A DNA stretch of 6,629 nt from the NCBI GenBank assembly GCA_946479185.1, contig CAMLFF010000183.1, forward strand, positions 1 through 6,629, written 5' to 3'. How positions within the stretch are numbered: the first letter of the stretch is position 1; every line of letters begins with the position of its first letter. The DNA is from an uncultured Sphingobium sp. (GTDB taxonomy: Bacteria > Pseudomonadota > Alphaproteobacteria > Sphingomonadales > Sphingomonadaceae). The notes under the pieces were generated by a model, which was given only the letters and a program-made list of their open reading frames with translations, was not told the DNA's origin and ran no database searches. A program made the position numbers and the translations under genes. Of this stretch, positions 1-5,805 are shown one piece after another.

Positions 1-2
1 AA

Positions 3-33
3 CGTCACGCCGGGCTTTGACCCGGGGTCCACC
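3..33 (+). repeat. Palindromic intergenic repeat, CGTCA-headed, CCGGG stem
   Basis: An imperfect hairpin: positions 7-14 pair with 21-28 around a six-base loop (CTTTGA), with one G-G mismatch at 9/26. The unit begins CGTCA and ends GGTCCACC. From general knowledge this form (CGTCA, CCCCGG-type arm, loop, CCGGGG arm, TCCA) is a widespread intergenic palindrome in alphaproteobacteria. It shares the CGTCA head with the other two repeats here but has a different stem sequence. It is not followed by a T tract, so it does not look like an intrinsic terminator. Confidence 0.7.
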
Positions 34-99
34 TGCCTTCCTGCCTCGGCACCCAGCCGACGACTTTGGCGCGCAGTTCAAGCGCAGTCAAAATTCCGT

Positions 100-126
100 C
101 GTCATGCCAGCGCAGGCTGGCATCTG
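100..126 (+). repeat. REP-like palindromic repeat, copy A of an inverted pair
   Basis: A perfect 8-bp stem (ATGCCAGC at 104-111 with GCTGGCAT at 116-123) around the four-base loop GCAG, preceded by CGTCA with the head at 100-104 and followed by CTG. It matches copy B (267-294, opposite orientation) at 22 of 27 positions. It has no T tract and is not near the end of a visible gene, so a repeat is a better explanation than a terminator. Confidence 0.75.
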
Positions 127-266
127 CCGCGTGGGCGCGCCACGGTGCGTTATGACGCGAGGCGGCTACACCTCACTTACGCGCCTCGTCCCGGCGGAGC
201 GCCACGACGACATCGCCCTTGCCATCGCCGGCAACGTGACTTGTAAGAGCTTGCGCTGTCACTGCT

Positions 267-294
267 CCAGACCCCAGCCTTCGCTGGGGTGACG
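267..294 (-). repeat. REP-like palindromic repeat, copy B of an inverted pair
   Basis: A perfect 8-bp stem (ACCCCAGC at 271-278 with GCTGGGGT at 283-290) around the loop CTTC. Read on the minus strand it begins CGTCA and ends TCTGG, aligning with copy A at 100-126. Of the five differences over 27 bases, four are two compensated base-pair changes in the stem and one is in the loop. The inverted placement, with about 140 bp between the units, resembles a REPIN-type doublet. Confidence 0.75.
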
Positions 295-467
295 ATTAAG
301 GTGAGGTCTGGTTGGACGCAAATCCTTGGCTTTTCACCGGCAGAAACATCGCCATCTTCGGGCCGACAGCTTCTAAACGAAATGCCCGATAGCCGTCGTC
401 CCGCCCAGCCCTCGAATTTGTCCACCCCGCTGGCCCCACCGCGCATGAATGACTATGTAACCTCCCT

Positions 468-1724
468 ATGACCCAACGCCGCATCCTCCTCATCGTCTCC
501 GGCGGGATCGCCGCCTATAAGGCGCTGGAGCTTGTGCGCCTGCTCAAGCGCCGGGAGATCGCCGTGCGCGCGGTGTTGACGGAAAGCGCCAAGCAGTTCG
601 TCACCCCCCTCAGCTTCGGCGTGATGACCGGGGATAATGTCTATGACGACCTGTTCGATCTTAAGGCCGAGCGCGAGATTGGCCATATCCAGCTGAGCCG
701 CGAGGCGGACCTCATTGTCGTCGCCCCCGCCACCGCGAACATCCTCGCCAAAATGGCGGGCGGCCTCGCGGATGACCTAGCCACCACGCTCCTGCTCGCA
801 ACGGACAAGCCCGTCCTCGCCGTGCCCGCCATGAATGTGCGGATGTGGCACCACAAGGCAACGCAGCGGAACCTTGATCAGCTGCGCGCCGATGGCGTCC
901 ACATCATGGAGCCCGCGATCGGCTCAATGGCCTGCAATGAATGGGGCAAGGGCCGCCTGCCCGAGCCGCCCGAAATCACCGACGAAATCGAGCGCCTGCT
1001 CGCGGACGGCGCTGGCCAAACGCCTCTGCTCACCGACACCAGCCGCACGATCAACGCGCCGGACCTCAGCCGCGCCAATCTCATCGGCCGCCATGTGCTC
1101 GTGACAGCAGGCCCCACCCACGAGCCCATCGACCCCGTGCGCTACATTGCCAATCGCTCCTCGGGCCAGCAGGGCTTCGCCATCGCCGCCGCCGCCGCAC
1201 AGGCTGGCGCGCGCGTCACGCTCGTCTCCGGCCCGGTGATGCTCCCCACCCCGCGCGGCGTCACCCGCATAGATGTGGAAACCGCGCGCGAGATGCTCGC
1301 CGCCGTCGAGTCTGCCCTGCCTGCCGATGTCGCCATCATGGTCGCCGCCGTGGCTGATTGGCGCGCTGCCGATGCGGTCGACCAGAAGATCAAGAAGGAC
1401 GGCTCCGGCCAGCCCGCCCCGCTCGCCCTCAGCGAGAATCCAGACATTCTTGCGACCTTAGCCCGCCACGCCAATCGCCCCGCCCTGCTCATCGGCTTCG
1501 CTGCCGAGACGGAGAAGGTCGTCGATCACGCCATCGCCAAGCGCAGCCGCAAGGGCGCGGACTGGATCATCGCCAATGATGTCTCGGGCGATGTGATGGG
1601 CGGCGCCTCCAACCAGGTGCATCTCGTCACCGCGCAAGGCGTCGAGACATGGCCGCAAATGCCCAAAGCATCGGTCGCGACAAAGCTGATTGAAAGGATT
1701 GCCGATGAACTGGCCGATGATTGA
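468..1724 (+). CDS. coaBC: Bifunctional CoaBC: phosphopantothenoylcysteine synthetase/decarboxylase (Dfp)
   Basis: A cytoplasmic, FMN-dependent enzyme of coenzyme A synthesis. The CoaB half joins 4'-phosphopantothenate to cysteine using CTP, and the CoaC half decarboxylates the product to 4'-phosphopantetheine. The 418 residues show both halves. CoaC, about 1-180: the opening [13 protein letters not shown], the catalytic His in GHIQL (His73), the FMN-binding [18 protein letters not shown] segment (86-103), PAMN with Asn123, and the flap cysteine in GSMAC (Cys156). CoaB, about 208-415: [26 protein letters not shown] with Asn229, AAVADWR (294-299) and the KIKK lysines (307-310). All expected catalytic residues are present. 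The protein is slightly longer than the roughly 400-residue norm, seemingly through a longer linker around 180-207. The ATG at 468 places the conserved first strand right at the N-terminus. It has no Shine-Dalgarno; the bases before it read CCTCC. It overlaps dut by 20 nt. Confidence 0.97.
   Translation: MTQRRILLIVSGGIAAYKALELVRLLKRREIAVRAVLTESAKQFVTPLSFGVMTGDNVYDDLFDLKAEREIGHIQLSREADLIVVAPATANILAKMAGGLADDLATTLLLATDKPVLAVPAMNVRMWHHKATQRNLDQLRADGVHIMEPAIGSMACNEWGKGRLPEPPEITDEIERLLADGAGQTPLLTDTSRTINAPDLSRANLIGRHVLVTAGPTHEPIDPVRYIANRSSGQQGFAIAAAAAQAGARVTLVSGPVMLPTPRGVTRIDVETAREMLAAVESALPADVAIMVAAVADWRAADAVDQKIKKDGSGQPAPLALSENPDILATLARHANRPALLIGFAAETEKVVDHAIAKRSRKGADWIIANDVSGDVMGGASNQVHLVTAQGVETWPQMPKASVATKLIERIADELADD
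1693..1698 (+). promoter_or_regulatory. Shine-Dalgarno of dut, inside the end of coaBC
   Basis: AAAGGA lies 6 nt before the ATG at 1705. It decides between three in-frame starts for dut (TTG 1690, ATG 1705, ATG 1717): the TTG lies upstream of it, and 1717 is 18 nt away. It is one of only two clear ribosome-binding sites in the window. Confidence 0.7.
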
Positions 1725-2163
1725 TATTGCGGTAAAGCGTCTGCCGCATGGCCAGGATCTGCCCCTCCCTGCTTATGCCACCGCTGGCGCTGCGGGCATG
1801 GATGTCGTCTCCGCCGAAGATGTGACGCTCCCCAGCATGGGGCGCCATGCCGTCGCCACCGGCCTTGCGCTGGCCATCCCGGAAGGCTTTGAAGTCCAGG
1901 TGCGCCCCCGCTCCGGCCTCGCGCTCAAGCATGGCATTTCCCTGCCCAACACCCCCGGCACCATCGACAGCGATTATCGCGGCGAGCTGAAAATCATCCT
2001 CATCAACCTCGGTGCAGAGCCCTTCGAGATCAAGCGCGGCGACCGTATCGCCCAGCTCATCATCGCCCCCGTGCAGCTTGGCCGCATGGTCGAGGTAGAG
2101 TCACTGGATGAAACGGTGCGCGGCATCGGCGGCTTCGGCTCCACCGGCATGCAAACCGTCTGA
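1705..2163 (+). CDS. dut: Deoxyuridine 5'-triphosphate nucleotidohydrolase (dUTPase)
   Basis: Hydrolyses dUTP to dUMP and pyrophosphate. This keeps uracil out of DNA and supplies dUMP for thymidylate synthesis. It is a cytoplasmic, Mg-dependent homotrimer. The 152-residue product has the usual length and all five motifs of the trimeric family in order: I, AGAAGMDV (27-34); II, RPRSGL (67-72); [16 protein letters not shown] (82-94), with the catalytic Asp most likely Asp88; [10 protein letters not shown] (111-118); [11 protein letters not shown] (139-148), with Phe144 expected to stack on the uracil ring. The ATG at 1705 is preferred for its well-spaced AAAGGA; an ATG at 1717 is the alternative. 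The gene overlaps the end of coaBC by 20 nt and is followed one base later by the next start, so it is probably co-transcribed and translationally coupled. The coaBC-dut pairing is common in proteobacteria. Confidence 0.97.
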   Translation: MNWPMIDIAVKRLPHGQDLPLPAYATAGAAGMDVVSAEDVTLPSMGRHAVATGLALAIPEGFEVQVRPRSGLALKHGISLPNTPGTIDSDYRGELKIILINLGAEPFEIKRGDRIAQLIIAPVQLGRMVEVESLDETVRGIGGFGSTGMQTV

Positions 2164-2164
2164 C

Positions 2165-2923
2165 ATGGATTTCACCGACGATCAGCTAGAGCGCTACGCC
2201 CGCCACATCGTGCTGCGCGAAATCGGCGGCGCAGGGCAGGCGCGGCTGCGCGGCGCCCATGTCGCGATCATCGGCGCGGGCGGCATTGGCTGCCCGGCCA
2301 TCGCTTATCTGGCAGCAGCAGGCATCGGCACCTTGCGCGTGATCGATCCCGATGTGGTGAGCCTCAGCAATCTCCAGCGCCAGATCCTCTTTGGCGCAGA
2401 TGATATCGGCAAGCCCAAGGCGGAGGCTGCGCGCGATGCGGCCCACCGCATCAACCAGGATTGCCATGTCATCCCCATCAACACGGCACTGACGCCGGAG
2501 AATGCCGCAACGCTGCTGCGTGAGGCAGATATCATCCTGGATGGCTGCGACAATTTCGAGACGCGCCTTGCCGTCTCGGATGCCGCCACCCGCCTGCGCA
2601 TCCCGCTCGTCAGCGCCGCCGTGGGTCAGTTCGAGGGGCAGATTGGCGTGTGGCGCGGCTGGGAAGAAGATCAGCCCTGCTATCGCTGCCTCGTGGGCGA
2701 TACAAAAACCGATCCCGCCCGCACCTGCGCGGAAGAAGGCATTATCGGCGCGCTCACTGGCATCATCGGCAGCATGGCCGCGCTGGAAGTGATGCGCGCG
2801 CTCGTGCCCTTTGGCGAACCGGCCACCGGCAAGCTGCTGGTGTTCGATCTGCTTTCGCACCGCTTCCGTACCCTTGCCATCCCGAAAGACCCGGCCTGCC
2901 ACGCAGCGCTCATGCCCGCATGA
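2165..2923 (+). CDS. moeB: MoeB/ThiF/HesA-family E1-like adenylyltransferase
   Basis: Enzymes of this family use ATP to adenylate the C-terminal Gly-Gly of a small sulfur-carrier protein (MoaD for molybdopterin, ThiS for thiamine), preparing it for thiocarboxylate formation. The product is 252 residues, close to E. coli MoeB and ThiF. Visible features: RYARH (10-14), the Rossmann loop GAGGIG (37-42), DPDVVSLSNLQRQ (61-73) with the ATP-contacting Arg72, Lys83/Lys85, DGCDNFETR (126-134) with Asp129, the zinc pair CYRC (172/175), and TCAEEG with the likely catalytic Cys188. The oddity is the C-terminus. The second zinc pair, normally C-x-x-C, reads KDPACHAAL, so Cys245 stands alone and is followed by His246. 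The ATG at 2165 lies one base after the dut stop without a Shine-Dalgarno. MoeB is the likeliest identity, but ThiF or a HesA-type role cannot be excluded without the partner carrier. Confidence 0.88.
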   Translation: MDFTDDQLERYARHIVLREIGGAGQARLRGAHVAIIGAGGIGCPAIAYLAAAGIGTLRVIDPDVVSLSNLQRQILFGADDIGKPKAEAARDAAHRINQDCHVIPINTALTPENAATLLREADIILDGCDNFETRLAVSDAATRLRIPLVSAAVGQFEGQIGVWRGWEEDQPCYRCLVGDTKTDPARTCAEEGIIGALTGIIGSMAALEVMRALVPFGEPATGKLLVFDLLSHRFRTLAIPKDPACHAALMPA

Positions 2924-3294
2924 GCCAAAGGCCGCCTCTCGCCATCCTGCTGGTGAGCGATGACAAGGCAAGACTGCGCGCCGCGCTGATGCTGGCCCAC
3001 GCGGAAATCGCGCTTGGCGGCACAGCGCAACTCTTCCTGCAAGGCGAAGCGGCGGCCATGCTGCGCCCGCCCATCACCGCCCCGCAGGATGCAGACTGGC
3101 GCAAAACCGGAGAGCCCGTGCTCGCGATGCTGCTCGATGAAGCGCTGGCGGATGGCCTCACCCTCAGCCTGTGCCAAACTGGCCTCACAATGGCAGAAAT
3201 GAACGCAGACGCACTCGATCCGCGCATCATGCTGAGCGGCCCCATCGCCTTCCTCGCCGCCGCTGGCTCCGGCGTGCGGCTGCTCTCGCTTTAA
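2920..3294 (+). CDS. DsrE-like small sulfur-relay family protein
   Basis: A 124-residue protein, probably cytoplasmic: no signal peptide or membrane segment is evident. The fold signature resembles the DsrE/DsrF/TusD superfamily, with a first strand PLAILLVSD (6-14), a helix that would cover RLRAALMLAHAEIALGG (18-34), a strand AQLFLQGEA (36-44), and a single cysteine in LSLCQTGLTMAEM (Cys85). That position corresponds to the conserved persulfide-carrying cysteine of single-Cys DsrE-like proteins, whose signature is roughly C-Q-x-S/G-L/M. Members carry or transfer sulfur, or act as small redox proteins; the exact substrate cannot be read from this sequence. Its ATG overlaps the stop of the E1-like gene (ATGA at 2920-2923) and it ends directly against the next start, so its production should be tied to the E1-like enzyme. 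The assignment rests on pattern and context and is less certain than for its neighbours. Confidence 0.75.
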   Translation: MSQRPPLAILLVSDDKARLRAALMLAHAEIALGGTAQLFLQGEAAAMLRPPITAPQDADWRKTGEPVLAMLLDEALADGLTLSLCQTGLTMAEMNADALDPRIMLSGPIAFLAAAGSGVRLLSL

Positions 3295-4551
3295 GTGACG
3301 AGCACCGCCCTCTCCGCCCCCATCACTGGCCTCCTCGCCGCACTGGCTGCGGGATTGCTGATCGGCCTCGAACGCGGCTGGAGCCAGCGCGCGCAGGAGG
3401 CAGGGCATCGCGTTGCGGGCTTCCGAACCTTCGGCCTGATTGGCTTCAGCGGCGGTTTGGCGGCGCTGCTGCCGGATATCATGGCCGCCATCATCGCGCT
3501 GGGCGTCACCGGCACCATGCTCATCGGCTTTCGCGCCAAGGTGAGCGATGAGCGCTTCTCGGCAACCACCACCATCGCTGCGCTCATGACCTTCGCCATC
3601 GGCTTTGCTGCAATGCGCGTCTCTCCCGTCATCGCCTTGGCCTGCGCCGCCGGTGCCTTCATGCTGCTCAGCGCGCGCCAATCCCTGCACGGCCTGCTGC
3701 GCATCCTCACCGCCAAGGAGATTGAGGCCGTCGCCCGCTTCGCGCTCGTGGCGCTGGTGGTGCTGCCCTTGCTGCCCGATACCGCGTACGGCCCCTATGA
3801 TGCATGGAACCCCCACAAGATCTGGATGGTCGTCGTCATGGTCGCGGGCTTCTCCTTCGCGGGCTATGTGCTTGCCCGCAAATTCGGCAGCAGTCGCGGC
3901 ATATTGATGATGGCGGCGACTGGCGCCATCGTCTCCTCCACCGCCGTCACGGCCTATTATGCCCGGCGCCTGGCTGCCGAGCCGCAATTGCGCGGCGTGC
4001 TCACCGCAGGCATCGCCATCGCGTCCATCGTCATGTTCGTGCGGGTGCTCATCCTCACCGCCGTTCTGGTTCCCCGCGCGCTCCCCACGCTGTCGCTCCT
4101 GCTCGCTCCAGCGCTCATCGTGGCGGCCCTTCTCGCCCTCATCGCCTGGCGACGCGGCACGCCGGATGGCAGCACAGAGCTCAAGCTTGGCAATCCCTTC
4201 GATTTCGGCCCCGCCCTGCTGCTCGCGGCGTTCGTCGCTTTCTTCTCACTCGCCGCGCGCTGGGCGCTCGATGTCTATGGCGATCAGGGCATCGCTATCG
4301 TCCTTGGCCTCACCGGGCTCATGGATGTCGATGCCGCCATCCTCACGCTGGCGGGAATGCCCAATGCCGCGCTCGATAACGCCACCGCAGGCTTCGTGCT
4401 CGCCGCGCCGGTCCTCGCCAACACGGCAGTCAAGGCCGTGCTGGCCCTCACCATCGCGCGTGGCCGCAACGGAATCCTTGCCGCCGCGCCCCTGTTCGCC
4501 TCGCTCATCGCCTCACTCGCGGGCATCGCCCTCTATCATGCCCTCGCCTGA
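3295..4551 (+). CDS. MgtC-like/DUF4010 integral membrane protein
   Basis: A 418-residue, very hydrophobic inner-membrane protein with roughly 11-13 likely transmembrane stretches. The N-terminal part (about 10-135) resembles MgtC/SapB: GLLIGLERGW (21-29), a GFRTFGLIG segment (42-50) and VTGTMLIGF (71-79). The C-terminal part (about 175-415) carries features I associate with DUF4010: GAIVSSTAVTAYYARR (210-225), GNPFDFGPALLL (299-310), GLMDVDAAILTLAG (341-354) and NTAVK (376-380). Its function is unknown. MgtC itself supports growth at low magnesium and modulates the F-ATPase, but that role should not be transferred to this two-domain form. The start is GTG at 3295, directly after the TAA of the DsrE-like gene and with no Shine-Dalgarno, which suggests terminating ribosomes reinitiate here. 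It is the last gene of the tight block; a 100-nt gap separates it from ilvE. Confidence 0.88.
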   Translation: MTSTALSAPITGLLAALAAGLLIGLERGWSQRAQEAGHRVAGFRTFGLIGFSGGLAALLPDIMAAIIALGVTGTMLIGFRAKVSDERFSATTTIAALMTFAIGFAAMRVSPVIALACAAGAFMLLSARQSLHGLLRILTAKEIEAVARFALVALVVLPLLPDTAYGPYDAWNPHKIWMVVVMVAGFSFAGYVLARKFGSSRGILMMAATGAIVSSTAVTAYYARRLAAEPQLRGVLTAGIAIASIVMFVRVLILTAVLVPRALPTLSLLLAPALIVAALLALIAWRRGTPDGSTELKLGNPFDFGPALLLAAFVAFFSLAARWALDVYGDQGIAIVLGLTGLMDVDAAILTLAGMPNAALDNATAGFVLAAPVLANTAVKAVLALTIARGRNGILAAAPLFASLIASLAGIALYHALA

Positions 4552-4651
4552 CCAGCCGTGCCCTATTGCAGGGGCATGACAGAGCCGCCCGATCCTGTTA
4601 CCGAGCCGCCATTCATCTTCACGCTTAACCGCAACGGACCGTCATCGCGCC

Positions 4652-5734
4652 ATGTTGGACTTCTCGAACCAGCCCCTGAACAACCCCACCTCCCCGCAGG
4701 ACCGCGACGCCGCGATGGCGACGCTGGGCTTCGGCACCTTGTTCACGGATCATATGGTGACGATCCGCTATACCGAAGGTCAGGGCTGGCATGATGCGGT
4801 GCTTGGCGCCCGCCAGCCGATCCCGCTCGATCCGGCGGCCGCCGTGCTGCATTATGCGCAGGAGATTTTCGAGGGACTCAAGGCCTATCGCCTGCCCGAT
4901 GGGTCGGTCTCCAGCTTCCGGCCCGAGGCGAACGCCGCGCGCTTCAACCAGAGCGCCACGCGCCTTGCCATGCCGCATTTGCCCGAGGAACTCTTCGTCG
5001 AGAGCATCCGTCAGCTTGTCGCTGCCGATGTCGATTGGGTTCCGTCAGCCGATAAGGGCAGCCTGTATCTGCGCCCCTTCATGTTCGCGAGCGAGGCCTT
5101 CCTCGGCGTGCGCCCGGCGCGCGAATATATCTATTGCGTCATTGCTTCCCCCGTCGGCGGCTATTTCAAGAGCGGCAAGTCCGCCGTCACGCTCTGGGTC
5201 AGCCATGATCATGTCCGCGCGGTTCCGGGCGGCACCGGCGCTGCCAAATGCGGCGGCAATTATGCGGCCAGCCTTGAGCCGCAATCGGTCGGCATCGAGC
5301 ATGGCTGCGATCAGGTGCTGTTTCTCGATGCGGTCGAGCGCAAATGGGTCGAGGAGCTTGGCGGCATGAACATCATGTTCGTGTTCAACGATGGCTCCAT
5401 CGTCACGCCCCCGCTGAATGGCTCCATCCTCCCCGGCATCACCCGCGATTCCCTGCGCGCCGTGGCCACCGAGGCAGGCTACACCGTCAAGGAAGAGCCC
5501 TACAGCTTCGATCAATGGCAGGAGGACGCCAAGAGCAGACGCCTCAAGGAAGCCTTCGCCTGCGGCACCGCAGCCGTGATCACGCCCATTGGCGAAGTAC
5601 GCTCTACGCGCGGCAATTTCGTGATCGGCAATGGCGATGGCGGGGAAGTGGCAGCCACGCTGCGCGAGGCGCTCGTCGGCGTCCAGCTCGGCACGCGGCC
5701 TGATACGCATGGCTGGATGCACAAGCTGGCCTGA
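4652..5734 (+). CDS. ilvE: Branched-chain amino acid aminotransferase
   Basis: A pyridoxal-phosphate enzyme that interconverts leucine, isoleucine and valine with their 2-keto acids using glutamate/2-oxoglutarate, the last step of their synthesis. The protein is 360 residues of fold-type IV, of the longer type also seen in eukaryotes. Visible features: HYAQEIFEGLKAYR (67-80), FRPEANAARFNQSATRLAMP (89-108), YLRPFMFASE (139-148), the PLP lysine in GGTGAAKCGGNYAASL (Lys199), VEELGGMNIMFV (233-244) with Glu235 near the cofactor pyridine nitrogen, the phosphate-binding ILPGITRDS (259-267), and CGTAAVITPIG (304-314). Every key residue is present. There is no in-frame ATG between the upstream stop at 4577-4579 and 4652, so the ATG start is well supported, although no good Shine-Dalgarno precedes it (CGGA is 13 nt away). 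The 100-nt gap upstream leaves room for its own promoter. A D-amino-acid or aminodeoxychorismate-lyase role is unlikely given the length and motifs. Confidence 0.96.
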   Translation: MLDFSNQPLNNPTSPQDRDAAMATLGFGTLFTDHMVTIRYTEGQGWHDAVLGARQPIPLDPAAAVLHYAQEIFEGLKAYRLPDGSVSSFRPEANAARFNQSATRLAMPHLPEELFVESIRQLVAADVDWVPSADKGSLYLRPFMFASEAFLGVRPAREYIYCVIASPVGGYFKSGKSAVTLWVSHDHVRAVPGGTGAAKCGGNYAASLEPQSVGIEHGCDQVLFLDAVERKWVEELGGMNIMFVFNDGSIVTPPLNGSILPGITRDSLRAVATEAGYTVKEEPYSFDQWQEDAKSRRLKEAFACGTAAVITPIGEVRSTRGNFVIGNGDGGEVAATLREALVGVQLGTRPDTHGWMHKLA

Positions 5735-5793
5735 TCGGTCGGCACGGCATCGACGCACACAACGCAGCTTGATAGACTGGCGCTCCAACGGAC

Positions 5794-5797
5794 GGAG
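5794..5797 (+). promoter_or_regulatory. Shine-Dalgarno of the pirin gene
   Basis: GGAG sits 8 nt before the ATG at 5806 and supports that start over the in-frame ATGs at 5827 and 5842. Confidence 0.6.
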
Positions 5798-5805
5798 CTG
5801 CCCCT

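Larger units (their letters stand above)
1..467. other. Non-coding region upstream of coaBC, repeat-bearing
   Basis: This stretch holds no gene I can support. The open frames crossing it are short, and their translations consist partly of repeat sequence read as protein (for example a V-M-P-A-Q-A-G-I string from the hairpin near 104-123). The content I can see is three palindromic repeats, listed separately, at 3-33, 100-126 and 267-294. Positions 300-467 should contain the promoter for the coaBC operon, because the first gene starts at 468 and nothing upstream could be read through from inside the window. I could not pick out a convincing -35/-10 pair, and transcription could also enter from left of the window. 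No rho-independent terminator with a T tract is present. Confidence 0.7.

Noticed and set aside
17..292. 91-codon open frame on the + strand, and the overlapping minus-strand frames at 177-446 and 296-493
   Set aside because: No family resemblance, and the translations are partly the palindromic repeats read as protein (strings such as VMPAQAGI and VTPAKAGV), a known annotation artefact.
271..300. Hairpin at repeat copy B as an intrinsic terminator of a gene to the left
   Set aside because: No T tract on either side and a matching inverted copy nearby; a repeat element explains it better.
312..345. TTGGAC as a -35 element for coaBC
   Set aside because: No acceptable -10 hexamer at 16-18 nt spacing.
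1690..1704. TTG at 1690 as the dut start
   Set aside because: The AAAGGA at 1693-1698 lies downstream of it and is ideally placed for the ATG at 1705; the extra residues add nothing conserved.
2186..2971. 261-codon minus-strand open frame
   Set aside because: Exact antisense shadow of the E1-like gene; no recognisable domain.
2680..3987. 435-codon minus-strand open frame
   Set aside because: It lies antisense to three well-supported genes and has low-complexity G/A/H/E-rich composition typical of shadow frames in GC-rich DNA; no motif is recognisable.
4559..4576. Weak hairpin (TGCCC/GGGCA, 8-nt loop) just after the membrane-protein gene, considered as a terminator
   Set aside because: Only 5 bp of stem and no T tract follows; it cannot be told from chance pairing.
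4576..4794. Small + strand frame starting at ATG 4576 and overlapping ilvE, considered as a leader peptide
   Set aside because: It has no run of Leu, Ile or Val codons as expected of an attenuator leader, has no usable ribosome-binding site spacing, and most of it lies inside ilvE in another frame.
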